From NCBI GenBank assembly GCA_025499705.1, contig JAFMVE010000032.1:1-64000 (forward strand): a stretch of DNA of 64,000 nucleotides. The letters are read 5' to 3'. Shown piece by piece: positions 8,749-17,744 of the stretch (the first letter of the stretch is position 1; the number at the start of each line of letters is the position of its first letter). The position numbers and the translations under genes are program-made. The notes under the pieces were generated by a model. That model had not been told where the DNA came from and searched no databases. It saw only the letters and a list, made by a program, of their open reading frames with translations. This DNA is from Carboxylicivirga caseinilyticus (GTDB lineage: Bacteria > Bacteroidota > Bacteroidia > Bacteroidales > Marinilabiliaceae).

Positions 8749-9453
8749 TCATAATGTGGCCTGGTATTCTTTGAGCTTTTCTTCCATTCTCTGCATATCT
8801 CCCAATTTCTGATAAGCATACGATTGCCAGTAAAAGATGGATCCTTCCTCTGCCTGGTATTTTGCTGCTTCATCAAAATGAAATAATGCTTTTTTGTACT
8901 GTCTGTTTAGTTTTTTAACTTTTTTATTGTTGTTAATTGGGTTTTCTTTTTCATAAAGTTCGGCCTGGTATATCAGTTTCATCCCTTTGGTAAAATGATC
9001 GATAGATTGCTCATTTAGTGGAAGGTTATTCATAATATCAAAAGTGATATACAATTTATGTTCCGATTCAACTGGTTTGCCATTCTCATATGCAGGTAGC
9101 CATTTGCCACTTGTTTTTTCAACACCGTTTATCACTTGTTCATCAATTGCCTCCGAAACAGAGTTAATAACTTTTATATCTCTGATGGCACCATCGGGTT
9201 CAATAATAAATTTAACAACCACCTGTCCTTCTTCCATTTTGGCAACTGAATTTTCGGGATACTCAATGGTATTCATCAGAAAATAACTAATTGAACTTTG
9301 TGGTAAAATGGTTATCTCCGATATCTTCTGAATTTGATCGGTTTGTAACTTAGCAGGAACTCTTTCGTCTTGTTTTTTACTCCTTTCTGTGTTTTGGGCG
9401 TGAATTCCCATCGTCATGACTCCCAACCAAAATATAAAAAGTAAATATTTCAT
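8749..9453 (-). CDS. Periplasmic TonB C-terminal domain protein (paralogue 2)
   Basis: A 234-residue paralogue of the protein at 7778-8539, arising from tandem duplication: signal peptide 1-19 (ending GIHAQ), TonB-like domain about 60-140 (TIEYPENSVAKMEEGQVVVKF, then the IKVINSV strand), helical tail with the shared pattern yQAEEgSIFYWQSyAyqKLGDM. The tail resembles a TPR-like pair of helices. The two genes are 210 bases apart on the same strand. Function unknown beyond the fold. Confidence 0.7.
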   Translation of the reverse strand: MKYLLFIFWLGVMTMGIHAQNTERSKKQDERVPAKLQTDQIQKISEITILPQSSISYFLMNTIEYPENSVAKMEEGQVVVKFIIEPDGAIRDIKVINSVSEAIDEQVINGVEKTSGKWLPAYENGKPVESEHKLYITFDIMNNLPLNEQSIDHFTKGMKLIYQAELYEKENPINNNKKVKKLNRQYKKALFHFDEAAKYQAEEGSIFYWQSYAYQKLGDMQRMEEKLKEYQATL

Positions 9454-9610
9454 GACATTGGGTTTAAAATGATTAAGAAAGCTGAACTAACACTTAATTA
9501 AAGTTACAATGTTTTAATCCTTGTGTCGAGGGTTTTAATAAAGTAATATCACCCTTCTATATGTAATTCCAGTGCTTTGAAATTAAATTTTAAAATTCTG
9601 CTAATTTGCT

Positions 9611-9618
9611 TATTTTTG
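9611..9618 (+). promoter_or_regulatory. Likely -7 promoter box of tRNA-Arg
   Basis: TATTTTTG matches TAnnTTTG and lies 13 bases before the 5' end of the mature tRNA. The -33 region at 19-base spacing is only TTTT. Confidence 0.4.
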
Positions 9619-9631
9619 CAGCCGAAATAAT

Positions 9632-9703
9632 GGTCCCTTAGTTCAACGGATAGAATAGCAGTTTCCTAAACTGTAGATATGGGTTCGATTCCCGTAGGGA
9701 CTA
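9632..9703 (+). tRNA. tRNA-Arg (anticodon CCT)
   Basis: Acceptor arms GGTCCCT / AGGGACT, D arm with GGATAGAA, anticodon stem GCAGT / ACTGT around loop TTCCTAA (anticodon CCT, reading AGG), T loop TTCGATT. CCA is not encoded. A terminator follows and a decayed copy lies 80 bases downstream. Confidence 0.95.
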
Positions 9704-9706
9704 CTA

Positions 9707-9740
9707 AAAAGCCTGCAATCAATAGATTAGCAGGCTTTTG
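9707..9740 (+). terminator. Terminator of tRNA-Arg
   Basis: AAGCCTGC and GCAGGCTT (9709-9737) form an 8-bp stem with a 13-base loop, followed by TTG. Confidence 0.7.
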
Positions 9741-9780
9741 TATTTTGTGTTGGCAAATTAGGTGAAATATAGATTCTTAA

Positions 9781-9867
9781 TTCCCCATATAGCTATCAGG
9801 GGGATAGAAGTGCAGTTTCTTAAACTGAAGACTTGGATTAAATCGTTGTTCGTATAGAACGACTAAT
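9781..9867 (+). pseudogene. Decayed tRNA-Arg copy with palindromic loops
   Basis: The stretch GGATAGAA..GCAGTTTC.TAAACTG.AGA..TGG follows the order and spacing of the intact tRNA-Arg at 9632-9703. The D-loop position just before GGATAGAA is taken by an imperfect palindrome, CCCC..ATAGCTAT..GGGG (9783-9802). A second hairpin, GTTGTTC - gtata - GAACGAC, lies where the T arm should be. The anticodon triplet would be CTT. Acceptor and D stems cannot form, so this is not a working tRNA. Confidence 0.6.
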
Positions 9868-10065
9868 TAGACCTGAAAAGCCATAGGTAAGTATTTCTGT
9901 ATAATGTTAAAGATAGCTTTTTGGACTACAATATGCGTTTAAACAAAAGAGAGAATATAAAGTGCGAATTATAAATGAACTTCTGATTTGAGAATAACTG
10001 TTGTAAATTAAAATATTTGTGTCATAGAATATACCATAATGACACAAATTTTTGGTTACGAGCAT

Positions 10066-11088
10066 TTACATCTCAGGCATCCTATTTGAAGTTGTTACTT
10101 CTATAACCCTGTCCAGCCCTAGTAAACCTTTGGAAAAAGTATAGGTAATGCAACTGTTTCTAATTATGCGGTCTGAATCGAAAAACAATCGTATGCCAGT
10201 GTAGTTATCGTATCGGTGATCATCTAATTTGATGGTGAAAAATATTTTGCTATTAACATTAGGAGGATATGTATACCAGTAGGATTCAGTGTAAAATGTT
10301 TTTGTTTGCAGGCTGTTAACAAAGAAAATTAGCCCTACAAGTCCGGGGACCAGCACCAATCGGATCAGATATCTGTAATATCTGGATAATACTTTTCGGG
10401 ATGCCAGATAGGCGATAAAAAAGGTTACAGCATATGCAATCAATAGTGTTTGCCAGGTAATAACGGTATTAAGTACGGTGTTAAAAAATACAATGCCGTT
10501 AATGACTGTAAAAATCATTAATCTGAATATTTTTGACCGGATTGTTGAGGCATGCCAACCTATTAGTGATAAAACAAACTCTTTATTAAAGGTGCTGACC
10601 AGAAATTTTATCCATAATGGAAAGGAGGGAAGAATGATAATCAAGCCAATCCATAAGGCATCTTGCAGGTAAGCAAAAATAGGGATGCCAAAAATAAATA
10701 ACATCAGAAAAGCAGCACCAATAAAATCAACGATAGAATTGACGGCTTCGGTGGTTCGGTATACATCCGATTTTAAATAAGCTTCATATTTCATGCGGGC
10801 ATGTTCACGTGCCCTTTCGCGGGCTTTTTGTCGTTCTAAATCGTGCCATGCCTGCCAGAATTCTTCCATGGCGCTGGCTTGCGCTGCTTTATATTGTTTT
10901 GATTTTTTGTGATTATGCAGTTGGTCGAAATATTCAAAAGCCTCATTGATTAAAATAAATTTTTCATGAGCATCCGGGGCTTTATTGATATCGGGATGGT
11001 AACGCTTTGCTTTTGTTCGATAGGCCTTTTTGATTTGTTCCATCGAAGCATTGCGGGGTACTCCAAGTATTTGATAGTAGTCGTTCAT
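10066..11088 (-). CDS. Membrane-bound DnaJ-domain protein
   Basis: A 340-residue protein with an N-terminal J domain (residues 1-65) including the HPD motif in KRYHPDINK, which stimulates DnaK ATPase. A charged helix (70-110) leads into about five hydrophobic helices (115-265) and a C-terminal soluble tail. It lacks the Gly/Phe region and the zinc fingers of true DnaJ, so it is a specialised co-chaperone anchored in the inner membrane; its client is unknown. It lies downstream of the kinase and GH3 genes on the same strand, separated by a perfect hairpin (11098-11124). Confidence 0.75.
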   Translation of the reverse strand: MNDYYQILGVPRNASMEQIKKAYRTKAKRYHPDINKAPDAHEKFILINEAFEYFDQLHNHKKSKQYKAAQASAMEEFWQAWHDLERQKARERAREHARMKYEAYLKSDVYRTTEAVNSIVDFIGAAFLMLFIFGIPIFAYLQDALWIGLIIILPSFPLWIKFLVSTFNKEFVLSLIGWHASTIRSKIFRLMIFTVINGIVFFNTVLNTVITWQTLLIAYAVTFFIAYLASRKVLSRYYRYLIRLVLVPGLVGLIFFVNSLQTKTFYTESYWYTYPPNVNSKIFFTIKLDDHRYDNYTGIRLFFDSDRIIRNSCITYTFSKGLLGLDRVIEVTTSNRMPEM

Positions 11089-11097
11089 TTAAATTTT

Positions 11098-11124
11098 CTG
11101 AGGTCTTAACATATAAGACCTCAG
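11098..11124 (-). terminator. Perfect 10-bp hairpin between kinase and DnaJ gene
   Basis: CTGAGGTCTT and AAGACCTCAG pair with a 7-base loop. It lies 10 bases before the DnaJ-like start codon and about 36 bases past the kinase stop. No U-run follows on the minus strand, so it may attenuate or stabilise the transcript rather than end it. Confidence 0.5.
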
Positions 11125-11160
11125 GTTTTGGTTTGGAAAAAATAGAAACGGATATAATTA

Positions 11161-11775
11161 TTAAAAAAGGCCATGTATCTGAGCATCCACCTTATCAATA
11201 ATCATACTCAAGTCTGATTTATTTTTTATAAAATCAATTTCGTTGGCATCAATAATTAAAAGCTTACCACTGTTGTAACCCTGAATCCATGCTTCATAAC
11301 GTTCGTTTAGTCTCTTCAGATATTCAAGGCGGATATTGTTTTCATAGCTTCTGCCACGCATCTGAATCTGATTAACAAGAGTTGGAATAGAGGCTCTAAG
11401 GTATATTAACAGGTCGGGAGCCTGAACAAAGCTACTCATCAGTTGAAACAGAGAAAAGTAATTGTCAAAATCTCTTCGGCTCATCAGTCCCATATCATAA
11501 AGGTTAGGTGCAAAAATATAAGCGTCCTCGTAAATGGTTCTGTCTTGTATTACCGTTTGACCGGCTGCGCGAAACTGCTGTACAGAAGAAAATCGGCTTT
11601 TTAAGAAATAGACCTGCAGATTAAACGACCAGCGGGGCATATCGTCATAAAAATCGGCCAGATACGGGTTTTCATCCACATCTTCGTAATGAGGTTCCCA
11701 GCCATAGTGATGAGCCAATAATTCGGTTAAAGATGTTTTACCCGATCCAATATTTCCTGCAATAGCAATATGCAT
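11161..11775 (-). CDS. Deoxynucleoside kinase (dNK family)
   Basis: A 204-residue cytoplasmic kinase with the P-loop GNIGSGKTS at residues 7-15, the substrate-side motif EDVDENPYL, QDRTIYEDAYIF (the DRS-like catalytic and base-binding region) and a lid with RGRSYE. These place it in the deoxyadenosine/deoxyguanosine kinase family, which phosphorylates salvaged deoxynucleosides with ATP; the exact nucleoside is not decided by sequence alone. The stop is 8 bases upstream of nothing coding on this strand; the gene starts 8 bases after the GH3 gene stop, so the two are likely co-transcribed. Confidence 0.85.
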   Translation of the reverse strand: MHIAIAGNIGSGKTSLTELLAHHYGWEPHYEDVDENPYLADFYDDMPRWSFNLQVYFLKSRFSSVQQFRAAGQTVIQDRTIYEDAYIFAPNLYDMGLMSRRDFDNYFSLFQLMSSFVQAPDLLIYLRASIPTLVNQIQMRGRSYENNIRLEYLKRLNERYEAWIQGYNSGKLLIIDANEIDFIKNKSDLSMIIDKVDAQIHGLF

Positions 11776-11782
11776 ATTTTTG

Positions 11783-13297
11783 TTATTTGGTATTTAACTT
11801 CAATAATTCTTCAATATACTCGCGATTATTCGCCAGCCGTGGCACTTTGTTTTGTCCACCCAGTTTGTTTTTGCTTTTGAGCCAATCCATAAACAGATGC
11901 TCACGTGCTATTTCAACATGAGGCATTTCCAGGGTCATGTTCTTATAGCGTTTGGCTTCGTAATCGCTGTTAACTTTTTTCAATGTTTCGTCCAGCAATT
12001 GTTTAAATGCTTCAAGGTTTTCAGGAGCCTTCTCAAACTCAATCAACCATTGATGAGCTCCTTTGGATTCCTTACCCATAAAAATAGGAGCAGCGGTGTA
12101 TTCTTTAATTACTGCACCTGTATTTTTACATGCTTCGTCCAGTGCTTTTTCGGCATTTTCAATCATTAACTCTTCCCCAAAAGCATTGATAAAATGCTTG
12201 GTTCTTCCTGTAATTGCAATACGATGAGGGAAAGTAGATTCAAATCGAATGGTATCACCAATTAAATAACGCCAGATTCCTCCGTTGGTTGAAATGACTA
12301 AGGCATAATCTTTTCCTATTTCCACTTGTTCGATGGTAAGTGCCTTAGGATGAGATTTTCCCAACTCCGATAAGGGTACAAATTCGTAAAAAATACCGTA
12401 GTCCAGCATCAAAAGCATGGATTGCGTTTTTAAATCATCCTGAATGGCAAAAAATCCTTCGGAAGCATTGTAGGTTTCGAGGTAATTCATCTTGTCTGAT
12501 GGAATTAACTCTTTGTATTGATTGCGATAGGGAGTAAAATTAATTCCACCATGAATAAACAGCTCCAGGTTGGGCCATATCTCCAACAGGTTGGTTTTAC
12601 CACTTTTATTTAATAAATGCTTTATCAGTACAAGAAACCAGCTGGGAACACCTGCCAGCGAAGTAACATTTTCTACCAGTGTGGTCTCTGTAATTTTTTC
12701 GAGTTTGGCTTCCCATTCATCCATCAGAGCAATGGATTGCTCGGGAGTACGCATAAAATGAGTCCAGAAAGGAAGGTTCTCAATCAAAATGGCTGATAAA
12801 TCACCATAATAGCTATCGTTGCTAAAATTATTTATCTGATGGCTACCTCCCAACGTCAGGCATTTACCACTGAACATATCCGATTCAGGTCTATTTTCAA
12901 TGTATAATGCCAACACATCTTTTCCGCCCCTGAAATGGCAGTCTTCCAGTGATTCTTTCGAAACAGGAATAAATTTACTTTTGGTTGAAGTAGTTCCTGA
13001 CGATTTGGCAAACCATTTTATTTCGCCAGGCCATAAAAGGTTTTTTTCACCTTTTTGCATTCTCTCAACATAGGGTTTCAATCCTTCATAATCTGAAACA
13101 GGAATTCTCTCGGCAAATGCTTCGTAATTTTTTATGCTTTCAAAGTCATGCAGTTTACCAAAGAAGGTATGTTTGGCAGATTTTATCAGACGCTGAAGCT
13201 GTTCGTCCTGTATTTGCCCCGGATTAGACTTGAAATCTTCTATTTGCGAAAGTCTCCGCGTATTAACCAGGGATATGATGGAATTGAGTATTGGCAT
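11783..13297 (-). CDS. GH3 auxin-responsive promoter family adenylating enzyme
   Basis: A 504-residue member of the GH3 family of acyl-adenylating enzymes, common and single copy in Bacteroidota. The nucleotide-binding loop SSGTTSTKSKFIPVS lies near residue 90, and the later strand motif YLETYNASEGFFAIQD matches the adenylate-binding region. In plants the family conjugates amino acids to hormones; the bacterial substrate is unknown. Cytoplasmic, no signal peptide. It leads a probable two-gene operon with the deoxynucleoside kinase. Confidence 0.8.
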   Translation of the reverse strand: MPILNSIISLVNTRRLSQIEDFKSNPGQIQDEQLQRLIKSAKHTFFGKLHDFESIKNYEAFAERIPVSDYEGLKPYVERMQKGEKNLLWPGEIKWFAKSSGTTSTKSKFIPVSKESLEDCHFRGGKDVLALYIENRPESDMFSGKCLTLGGSHQINNFSNDSYYGDLSAILIENLPFWTHFMRTPEQSIALMDEWEAKLEKITETTLVENVTSLAGVPSWFLVLIKHLLNKSGKTNLLEIWPNLELFIHGGINFTPYRNQYKELIPSDKMNYLETYNASEGFFAIQDDLKTQSMLLMLDYGIFYEFVPLSELGKSHPKALTIEQVEIGKDYALVISTNGGIWRYLIGDTIRFESTFPHRIAITGRTKHFINAFGEELMIENAEKALDEACKNTGAVIKEYTAAPIFMGKESKGAHQWLIEFEKAPENLEAFKQLLDETLKKVNSDYEAKRYKNMTLEMPHVEIAREHLFMDWLKSKNKLGGQNKVPRLANNREYIEELLKLNTK

Positions 13298-13439
13298 AAA
13301 TCTGTTTCAAAGTCATTAAAGATACGCAAAAATGCATTCTTGCAAAGCGATTTTTATATCAAACAGCAAGTACATATTTTGGTTTTCGGCTAGTTGTTGA
13401 AACACAGTTAAATGATTAGTAAATAACGGTTTTGTTAAA

Positions 13440-13469
13440 TTGAATGTGTCAATAGAATTTCTACCTTTA
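13440..13469 (+). promoter_or_regulatory. Promoter of cvpA-like gene
   Basis: TTG at 13440-13442 and TACCTTTA at 13462-13469 (7 of 8 bases of TAnnTTTG) are spaced by 19 bases, the usual distance for Bacteroidota promoters. It places the transcript start between the upstream in-frame TTG at 13440 and the ATG at 13488, and so supports the later start. Confidence 0.5.
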
Positions 13470-13487
13470 CGACAGAAGAATACAACT

Positions 13488-14009
13488 ATGAACTATTTTG
13501 ATATTGTTATTGGGCTTATTCTGGCTTTTGCCTTATTTAAAGGGTTTAAAAACGGATTGATTATTGAACTGGCATCGCTGGCAGCTTTAGTGTTGGGCTT
13601 ATTAGGAGCGATCAAGTTCAGTAGTTTTACAGCCGATTATTTATCACAACATATTCATTCCAATCATTTAGGTCTGATATCTTTTATTGTGACCTTTATA
13701 GTAATAGTAATTGGAGTTCATTTGATTGCTAAAGTGGTTGATAAACTTGTTTCGGCTATTGCTCTTGGTCCTGTAAACCGTATTTTAGGAGCCATCTTCA
13801 GTTTACTTAAATATGCTTTTATTCTTAGCGTGCTAATTGCAGTAATTAACGGATTTGATAAGGATTCAAAATTGCTATCCCAGGAGATGAAGACCGAATC
13901 ATATCTTTATAAACCAGTTGCCTCCTTAGCTCCTATGGTTTTTCCATACCTGAACTTCGACTCTGTAAAAGAAAAATTTGAAGATGTTAAAGAAGGCGTT
14001 GATGTTTAG
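13488..14009 (+). CDS. CvpA family membrane protein
   Basis: A protein of 173 residues from the ATG at 13488 with four hydrophobic helices (about residues 3-23, 27-46, 62-85 and 100-122) and a polar tail. The opening MNYFDIVIGLILAFALFKGF with GLIIELASL is typical of the CvpA/colicin V production family, membrane proteins linked to envelope homeostasis. An in-frame TTG at 13440 would add 16 residues, but it lies inside the promoter. The stop codon overlaps that of the kinase on the other strand by 4 bases. Confidence 0.75.
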   Translation: MNYFDIVIGLILAFALFKGFKNGLIIELASLAALVLGLLGAIKFSSFTADYLSQHIHSNHLGLISFIVTFIVIVIGVHLIAKVVDKLVSAIALGPVNRILGAIFSLLKYAFILSVLIAVINGFDKDSKLLSQEMKTESYLYKPVASLAPMVFPYLNFDSVKEKFEDVKEGVDV

Positions 14010-17000
14010 TTTAACTGCGATTTATGAATTCCTTTTAGGGCAATATTGATTTTCTGTAACAACTCATCTTTTTGTATAGGTTTACTTATCGAATCATCAA
14101 AGCCAGATGTTAAAAGAGCATTTGCTTTCTTTTCATCAATGTCGATGGATTGTGCAATAAACGGAATGCCAATACCCAGTTGCCTGATACTCTGAATAAA
14201 TTCGTCGGCATCCAGACCCGGCATATTAATATCCATCAACACAAGATCGATATCGTTACGTTTCAGCAATAATTCTCTTGCTGAATTAGGTGTACGTGCT
14301 GAAATCAATGTAATTTTTGTTTGTTCCAGATTTTTGCGCATTTGCAATTGAGCAGTACTGGTTGCATCAACCAATAAAATTATCTTGTCAGGCCAGCTTA
14401 CATTAACAGGTATTGTAAGATTAGGAGTTTCTTTAACCTGTTTTGGTATTTTTATAATGATTGGTTCAGATTTCTTTTCACTGATTGGTAAAAGAAATGA
14501 AAACTCAGATCCTTTGTTTTTTTCCGAAGAAAGTTCCAGTTTACTGCTCATGGCTTCCACCAGACGTTTCGAAATAGACAAGCCTAAACCTGTTCCACCA
14601 TAATGCTTGGCAGTGTTTTCTTCTTCTTGTCTGAAAGGATCGAAAATGATGGCTTGCTTTTCCGGACTGATACCAATGCCAGTATCTCGAACATAAAATC
14701 TCAAATCATCATCTTCTCTTACATAACCCATCTCAATAAAGCCTTTCGGTGTAAATTTAAAAGCATTACTAAGTAGATTAGTGAAAATCTGGTTAAACCT
14801 TTTCAGGTCACATGGTACCAGGTACTGAGCGCTGTCTTCGGGCAGATTCAGGTAAAACTTAAGATGTTTTTTCGAATCCAGATCCATTCGTTTTTCATAC
14901 AAATGAAATAATTTCTCCAGCACCTCATTAGGATTCGATTCCTGCAGGTGAATGCTCAGTTCTCCACTTTCTATTTTGGCCAGATCTACAATATCGTTAA
15001 TCAAAGCCATCAGGTGTTCTGAGCTTGTATTGATAATTTGAATATATTCTTCTTTTTCTTCGTCGCTGATGAAATCTTCATTCAGTAAGTTGGTAAAACC
15101 AACAATTGCATTTAATGGCGTTCTGATTTCATGACTCATATTTGCCAGGAAGGCTGATTTAAGATTGTCAGCACTTTCAGCCTTTTCTTTGGCAACAATC
15201 AATTCCTGTTCCGCTCTTTTGCGCAAAGTGAAGTTTCTGCCTACCAACAGAAGTGACGACAAGTTATTATTATCATCTGTTTCGGGTGTAATAGTCCAGT
15301 CAAAAGCGTAAGTCTGTCCGTTAAAGTCAAATTCTAACTCAACCGGAGTGATGGTTTTTGAAATCAATACATCCCCAATGGCATTGTTAAGGCCTGAAAT
15401 AAATTCTTCAGGTAGCATATTGAGCTCATTCATTTTTTTACCAATGCAATCAGTGGCATCGAGATTGAAATCTTTTAGAAATGCAGCATTGCAGAATGAT
15501 AAAGTACCTTTACGATCGATCCTGATAATATGATCAGGTGAGTTCTCGGTGAGAGCCCTGAATTTGTATTCGCTTTGCTTTAGTTCTTCTTCTTTTCTTT
15601 TTCTTTTTGAGATGTTGTGAAGCGAAAAGTAGGCATGAAGCGTACCCTCTAACTGGATACCTGTTGCATAAATTTCGGTATGAATGATCTCTTTGTTGTT
15701 ATGAAGTAATTGAACGTCTCCTATAAAATCTTTTCCTTTTAAAATTTGTTGCATGGCTTCTTCGAAGCGTTCAACAAAAATAGTATCAGGAAAGATCTCA
15801 TCCAGATCTTTATCTGCGAGTTCATCAAATTGATATCCCAGCATGTTAAGCCCTGCGGTGTTTGCAAAGATCAGATCTTTCTGAATACTGAAAATGAAAA
15901 TGCCATCAACAGTTGATTCTATGATTTTTTGGTTGCGAATCTCGCTTTCTTCCAGATTTTTTACAGCTTCTTTGATGGTTGAGATATCTTCTGAAATCAA
16001 CAAATAGCACATGTCTTTGTCGTTATCAGGCATTTGCTTGCCTAACACACGTAACTCAACCGGATCACCTATTTTATCTCTCAATGTTACTTCCATCGAA
16101 GCAATGCCTTCATCATCAATTTGTTGATAGAAAGCATTTATCTTTTCTTCGTCTTCTTTGTCTTGGTAATAATAATCGGCAAGTGGACTGCCAATAAGCT
16201 CCTCCTTCAAATAACCAGAGGTTTGCATGATGGCCGAATTAATATATTCGATCTTTCGGTTACGAACCAGAATAATTCCGATTGGTGCCGAACTTAGCAG
16301 ATTCTGCAAGAAAGCTTCCTTCTTCTCAATTTCTCGATTGATGTTAAGAATCTCGTCGCGGTTTTGTTTTAATTTCAGATTGGCATTTTCACGCTCATAG
16401 GCACCTGCCAGCATATCAGCCACCGTTGAAAAGGCTGTTTCATTGAATGAGTTGCAGGCTTTGTTTATGTTGCCAACCGTTACCAAAAAGCCCCAGAAAG
16501 CTTCTTTGGAACGTATGGGTACTGCAACAATCAGATTATTAGGCAGTATGTTAACAAAGGCATTGTTTGAACGATATTGTAAAGGTGCGGTTGCAGAGCA
16601 AAATACACCTGTTTGTTTAAATATATCAAGCCAGCCAGGAATATCTTTCTCGTAATTCAATAATTGAATTGAATCAAAAGATTTATGAATAGAATCATCC
16701 TGATAGAAATTGGTTAAACAACAATATCCGTTTTCATCACCATTTTCATAAACAAAGACTTGATCTAAAAGATGATGTTCGGCTAGCTTTTTAATGCTGC
16801 CATCAATCTTTTCTCCGAACGATAGTTTTGACACCAATAAACGACTGATATCAAGGAGTAATTTCTGATCGGAGCTTTGCTTAATTATTTGTTTCTGGTT
16901 TAATTCATTTTCATAGGCATTGGAAATCAATCGGGAAGCCAGCTTTAATAAATCAAATTCATGAGGTAGCCATTCGCGATTGAAGCTACACTCATCAAAG

Positions 17001-17521
17001 CCAATGAAACCAAAAAAAATGCCATTCACATGGAGAGGAATGACAAGAATGGATTCGATACTCTGAGAGGCCAGGATTCCATGCAGTTCCTCAGGCAATG
17101 ATTTTATGTCGGATGCTTTTATAAAGCCATCTTCAGTTAATAATTTTTTCCAATGAGGAAACTCATCATATTCTATATCCTGAAGGAATTCAATTTGCGG
17201 GATAACTCCATCATTGCACCATTCAAAGGTGTTTTTCATCCGTTTGTTATCGGCCCAGTTTTCAAAAATATAGATGCGGCTGACTTCTGTAAATGTACCG
17301 AGGGCTTCGAGTACTTTGTTAATTCGTTCTTCAAATGGGAGTTTAGCAACCAGGATAGAGGTGATGTATAGGGGAAGTTGTTCCTGTTCATCTTCATTTA
17401 GCGACAAATCTCCTCCTTGTTGAATGCCCCAGATGCCCCGGTGCATTCGTGTAATCAATCTCTTGAGTCTTTTATTCTCAGCCTCAAGACGATGTAATTC
17501 CTGCTCTTTTTTGTTTGTCAT
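14006..17521 (-). CDS. Hybrid sensor histidine kinase (2 GAF, 3 PAS, REC)
   Basis: A 1171-residue cytoplasmic sensor without membrane segments. Order: short coiled coil (1-25), two GAF-like domains (about 60-210 and 220-380), three PAS domains (about 400-510, 525-640, 650-770), HisKA with the phospho-acceptor in ANMSHEIRTPLNAI near residue 795, HATPase_c (NLLSNAFKF, DTGIGI, GGTGLGLSI), then a receiver domain at 1045-1160 with DLVLMDINMPGLD. The phosphorelay partner is not in the window. Signals are probably small molecules or redox state, by family analogy. Convergent with the CvpA-like gene, stop codons overlapping. Confidence 0.85.
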   Translation of the reverse strand: MTNKKEQELHRLEAENKRLKRLITRMHRGIWGIQQGGDLSLNEDEQEQLPLYITSILVAKLPFEERINKVLEALGTFTEVSRIYIFENWADNKRMKNTFEWCNDGVIPQIEFLQDIEYDEFPHWKKLLTEDGFIKASDIKSLPEELHGILASQSIESILVIPLHVNGIFFGFIGFDECSFNREWLPHEFDLLKLASRLISNAYENELNQKQIIKQSSDQKLLLDISRLLVSKLSFGEKIDGSIKKLAEHHLLDQVFVYENGDENGYCCLTNFYQDDSIHKSFDSIQLLNYEKDIPGWLDIFKQTGVFCSATAPLQYRSNNAFVNILPNNLIVAVPIRSKEAFWGFLVTVGNINKACNSFNETAFSTVADMLAGAYERENANLKLKQNRDEILNINREIEKKEAFLQNLLSSAPIGIILVRNRKIEYINSAIMQTSGYLKEELIGSPLADYYYQDKEDEEKINAFYQQIDDEGIASMEVTLRDKIGDPVELRVLGKQMPDNDKDMCYLLISEDISTIKEAVKNLEESEIRNQKIIESTVDGIFIFSIQKDLIFANTAGLNMLGYQFDELADKDLDEIFPDTIFVERFEEAMQQILKGKDFIGDVQLLHNNKEIIHTEIYATGIQLEGTLHAYFSLHNISKRKRKEEELKQSEYKFRALTENSPDHIIRIDRKGTLSFCNAAFLKDFNLDATDCIGKKMNELNMLPEEFISGLNNAIGDVLISKTITPVELEFDFNGQTYAFDWTITPETDDNNNLSSLLLVGRNFTLRKRAEQELIVAKEKAESADNLKSAFLANMSHEIRTPLNAIVGFTNLLNEDFISDEEKEEYIQIINTSSEHLMALINDIVDLAKIESGELSIHLQESNPNEVLEKLFHLYEKRMDLDSKKHLKFYLNLPEDSAQYLVPCDLKRFNQIFTNLLSNAFKFTPKGFIEMGYVREDDDLRFYVRDTGIGISPEKQAIIFDPFRQEEENTAKHYGGTGLGLSISKRLVEAMSSKLELSSEKNKGSEFSFLLPISEKKSEPIIIKIPKQVKETPNLTIPVNVSWPDKIILLVDATSTAQLQMRKNLEQTKITLISARTPNSARELLLKRNDIDLVLMDINMPGLDADEFIQSIRQLGIGIPFIAQSIDIDEKKANALLTSGFDDSISKPIQKDELLQKINIALKGIHKSQLN

Positions 17522-17722
17522 CTAAATTTCGCCCCCTGTTAAAAGCCTTATGCAATATACTAAATCCTTGATATCGTGCAAAAAGACCTTGCATAAATTA
17601 TTATGCAAATGTAACCATTCAAATATAGCTATTGTTTTTGTTACTAAAATAAAAACAACGGTTGGTGTAAAAAACTTAGAATAATAGTTAACAATTAGAA
17701 TGTAAATTTCGAATCAATCTCT

Positions 17723-17730
17723 TATTTTTG
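17723..17730 (+). promoter_or_regulatory. Likely -7 promoter box of rsgA
   Basis: TATTTTTG matches TAnnTTTG and lies 14 bases before the ATG at 17745. The -33 element is not clear. Confidence 0.4.
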
Positions 17731-17744
17731 AGAAAAATGCTTCT

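Noticed and set aside
13440-13487. TTG start that would lengthen the CvpA-like protein by 16 residues
   Set aside because: The codon lies in the -33 region of a well-spaced promoter, and the ATG at 13488 begins the conserved MNYFDIVIG.
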